Shown here piece after piece: positions 62,109 through 64,000 of a DNA stretch of 64,000 nucleotides. The notes under the pieces are model-generated. The model did no database searches. It was not told the DNA's origin and saw nothing but the letters and a program-made list of their open reading frames with translations. A program made the translations under genes and the position numbers. The stretch comes from Anabaena sp. PCC 7108. Its GTDB lineage: Bacteria > Cyanobacteriota > Cyanobacteriia > Cyanobacteriales > Nostocaceae. The first letter of the stretch is position 1; each line of letters begins with the position of its first letter. The stretch is from NCBI RefSeq assembly GCF_000332135.1, contig NZ_KB235896.1:4146356-4210355 (forward strand), in the 5' to 3' direction.

Positions 62109-62747
62109 TTGGGCATAGAACTACGCAGTTTCGTATTTCTAGACAATCTGCAACCTCAACACGCCGCATATATGGGAACAGTAGCCCAAGGTTTCTTACC
62201 ATTACCTGGGGATACATCCCTGTGGATTGAAATCTCACCTGGTATCGAAATCAATAAAATTACAGATGTCGCCCTCAAATCTGCCTCTGTCCGTCCGGGA
62301 GTACAGGTAGTGGAAAGGCTATATGGACTATTAGAAGTGCATTCTGGTTCCCAAGGGGAAACACGAGCCGCCGGACAAGCAATTTTAGCTCTGCTGGGAG
62401 TGAAAAAAGAAGACTGTCTCAAACCCCGTGTGGTTTCTAGCCAAATTATTCGCAATATTGATGCTTACCAAACTCAACTTATTAACCGCACCCGTCGGGG
62501 ACAGTTATTGTTAGCAGGACAAACCCTATATGTATTGGAAGTTGAACCTGCTGCTTACGCTGCGTTAGCTGCAAATGAAGCTGAGAAAGCTGCGTCAATT
62601 AATATCCTGGAAGTGCAAGCTGTAGGCAGTTTTGGAAGGCTGTATTTAGGTGGACACGAACGGGATATCCTAGCGGGGGCAGCGGGAGCCTTAACGGCGA
62701 TTGAAAACGTCCCTGGTCGAGAAAATCCCCAGCAGCGCAAGGAATAA
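62109..62747 (+). CDS. ccmP: Carboxysome shell protein CcmP (tandem BMC)
   Basis: A 212-residue protein that reads [20 protein letters not shown] and [56 protein letters not shown] and [18 protein letters not shown], as in the well-studied Synechococcus CcmP. It has two BMC domains fused and forms a double-layer trimer with a large gated pore in the carboxysome shell. Start is TTG at 62109 with GGAG about 10 bp upstream, as no in-frame ATG lies closer. It is followed 12 bp later by the pentapeptide gene. It is not near ccmKLMN. Confidence 0.93.
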   Translation: MGIELRSFVFLDNLQPQHAAYMGTVAQGFLPLPGDTSLWIEISPGIEINKITDVALKSASVRPGVQVVERLYGLLEVHSGSQGETRAAGQAILALLGVKKEDCLKPRVVSSQIIRNIDAYQTQLINRTRRGQLLLAGQTLYVLEVEPAAYAALAANEAEKAASINILEVQAVGSFGRLYLGGHERDILAGAAGALTAIENVPGRENPQQRKE

Positions 62748-62758
62748 AAGGAGCGAAA

Positions 62759-63574
62759 ATGGCAAATCAAGAGCATCTGAGATTACTCAAAGCAGGTGCA
62801 GTTACCTGGCTAAAGTGGAGAAAGCAAAATCCCCAAATTGAACTTGATCTGAGTGCGGCTAACCTGCAAGGAGAAAACTTGCGAGGTGCAAATCTCCAAG
62901 GTGTAAATTTAACCAAGGTAGATTTAAGTCATGCTTTATTGGTGCGAACCAATTTCAGCGGTGCAAATCTGAGTAATGCTAACCTTAACCAAGCTATTTT
63001 AATTGAAGCTAATCTGAGTGCAGCTAATTTTAGTATTGCTAATTTGAGTGGTGCAATATTGTCACAGGCTGATTTGAGTGATATAAATTTGATTGGTGCT
63101 GATTTGAGTGCAGCAAATCTCAGCGGTGCTGTGATTACAGATGCTAATTTGATCGGGGCTGATTTTAAAAATGCTATTTTGCGAGACGCGGATTTAGGAA
63201 ATGCCAAATTAATCCGCAGTAACCTGTGTTTTACTAATTTGTATAAAGCTAATTTAATTGCTGCTGATTTGAGTGAAGCGAACTTATATGAAGCAGAAGT
63301 AATGGCAGCTTACCTTTATAAAGCTAATTTGTATAAAGCTAATTTAACTAAGGCACATTTGGGTAGTTCATATCTATTTAGAGCTAACTTGAGTGAAGCT
63401 AACTTGACGGAAACTGATTTAAGTTGGACTAATTTGCGAGGTGCAAATCTTGGTGGTGCAAACCTCAAAGGTGCGAACCTCAGAGGTGCGAATATTCAGG
63501 GTGCGAACCTCAATGGTGCTAATTTTCAAGATGCAATTATGCCTGATGGTTCTAAAAATAATGGCGTTGCATAA
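62759..63574 (+). CDS. Pentapeptide-repeat protein
   Basis: A 271-residue protein: about 30 N-terminal residues (LRLLKAGAVTWLKWRKQNPQ), then about 45 pentapeptides of the A(D/N)LxX type (for example ANLQGENLRGANLQGVNLTK), forming a right-handed quadrilateral beta-helix. No TM segment. The end DAIMPDGSKNNGVA with TAA lies inside the repeat element at 63564. It is probably co-transcribed with ccmP (12 bp apart), but a link to carboxysomes is inference. Confidence 0.93.
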   Translation: MANQEHLRLLKAGAVTWLKWRKQNPQIELDLSAANLQGENLRGANLQGVNLTKVDLSHALLVRTNFSGANLSNANLNQAILIEANLSAANFSIANLSGAILSQADLSDINLIGADLSAANLSGAVITDANLIGADFKNAILRDADLGNAKLIRSNLCFTNLYKANLIAADLSEANLYEAEVMAAYLYKANLYKANLTKAHLGSSYLFRANLSEANLTETDLSWTNLRGANLGGANLKGANLRGANIQGANLNGANFQDAIMPDGSKNNGVA

Positions 63575-63668
63575 TTCGGGATGATTTGAGAATCTGCATC
63601 AATATGTAATCACCGCGTCCCCCTGTCCCCGCGTCCCCGCGTCAGCCTCAATCATCCCCTTATTCAGC
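63564..63668. repeat. Dispersed repeat element, copy 2, overlapping a gene stop
   Basis: About 105 bp matching 6523-6628 in reverse orientation. The first 11 bp contain GCGTTGCATAA, which supply the last residues (V, A) and stop of the pentapeptide gene. Core of CCGCGTCCCC words; outer GGGATGATTTGAG / CTCAATCATCCCC inverted ends. Confidence 0.9.
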
Positions 63669-63677
63669 AAACCCTAA

Positions 63678-64000
63678 TTATTTATTTGCGGTTCTTCCAG
63701 CTAGGTTGGCAACCATTAGTACTAGTTGATCTAACTCGATAGGTTTAGCACAGTGCATTTGGAAACCTGCTAAGTGAACCTGTTGGATTTCATCATCACT
63801 CACATAGCCTGTCAGGGCAGCAGCAGGAATTTCTCGCCCAAGTTTAGCATCAAGCGATCGCACTCGCTGGATCAGACTAAAGCCATCTTGGTCTGGCATC
63901 CCGATATCGGATAGAAGCACATTATACATACCTGGGTTAGTCGTCAAGATTGCAATTGCTTCGTCAGCGGATGCCGCCGTTGTCACCTCAGCATCATAGG
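63678..64000 (-). CDS. Receiver (REC) domain, C-terminal end of a longer gene
   Basis: Reads in from the window edge: YDAEVTTAASADEAIAIL, then the phosphoacceptor strand VLLSDIGMPDQDGFSLI (Asp), PAAALTGYVSDDEIQQV (Thr), HCAKPIELDQLVLMVANLAG (Lys). All receiver residues are present. It ends 12 residues after the REC domain. The frame is open to 64000, so it is likely the C-terminal receiver of a hybrid histidine kinase or a response regulator that starts outside the window. Confidence 0.9.
   Translation of the reverse strand, partial: YDAEVTTAASADEAIAILTTNPGMYNVLLSDIGMPDQDGFSLIQRVRSLDAKLGREIPAAALTGYVSDDEIQQVHLAGFQMHCAKPIELDQLVLMVANLAGRTANK

Overview
The window is chromosomal DNA from a filamentous, probably heterocyst-forming cyanobacterium (order Nostocales). 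Four lines of evidence support this. The palindrome GCGATCGC (HIP1) is very frequent. Cyanobacterial or plastid families are present: Ycf66, CcmP, an EGY-type site-2 protease, a DUF1517 protein, IlvA with a long ACT-containing tail, zinc-ribbon Ser/Thr kinases and PAS kinases with the cyanobacterial H-box. Intergenic DNA is AT-rich. Heptamer tandem repeats (STRR type) and small palindromic mobile elements are abundant. Genus cannot be fixed from sequence alone; an Anabaena/Dolichospermum-like genome is my guess.

Layout. 1-3.6 kb: copper chaperone fragment, DUF305 protein, Ycf66 protein and gnd. 3.7-5.1 kb: a graveyard of toxin-antitoxin (TA) modules, with an N-terminally truncated PIN toxin and a yoeB gene split by a 200-bp MITE. 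5.1-8.6 kb: Ser/Thr kinase, BASS transporter and tRNA-dihydrouridine synthase. 8.6-11.9 kb: accessory island with BrnA-like and HigA-like remnants, an aspartic protease pair and a three-gene Phd-like / winged-helix-like / PD-(D/E)XK-like cassette. 12.2-15.2 kb: ilvA, an S4 protein and coaBC. 15.2-18.2 kb: a PIN/Phd module flanked by two copies of the coaBC 3' end, followed by small unknowns. 18.2-22.7 kb: RND efflux pump and adaptor. 23-28.8 kb: PAS histidine kinase, EGY protease and a GHL10-type glycosidase. 30.4-36.5 kb: purH, two tandem Yfr2-like small RNAs, a lipoate ligase, a YbjN protein, recR, a CBS/HEPN-like protein and purU. 36.5-41 kb: a Gld-like ABC operon. 41.4-46.3 kb: two DUF1565 beta-helix proteins. 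46.5-47.9 kb: thiE and thiS. 48-57.8 kb: two glycosyltransferases, DUF1517, a DUF4365 pair, a kinase-FGE fusion, an orphan potC and DUF1499. 58-64 kb: glyoxylate-type aminotransferase, RluA-type pseudouridine synthase, ccmP, a pentapeptide-repeat protein and the end of a response-regulator or hybrid-kinase gene.

Most genes are housekeeping and belong to separate pathways: pentose phosphate, isoleucine, CoA, purine, thiamine, tRNA modification, carboxysome. The unusual content lies in the accessory gaps. A MITE family with 5-bp target duplications includes two copies that differ by a clean inversion of the central loop. GC-rich heptamer repeats have entered the ycf66 reading frame and also supply a stop codon to a pentapeptide-repeat gene. 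TA modules are seen in several stages of decay. A pair of tandem small RNAs sits downstream of purH. recR has no ordinary start codon at its conserved N-terminus. I found no rRNA, no convincing tRNA, no CRISPR array, no complete IS with a transposase, and no prophage.
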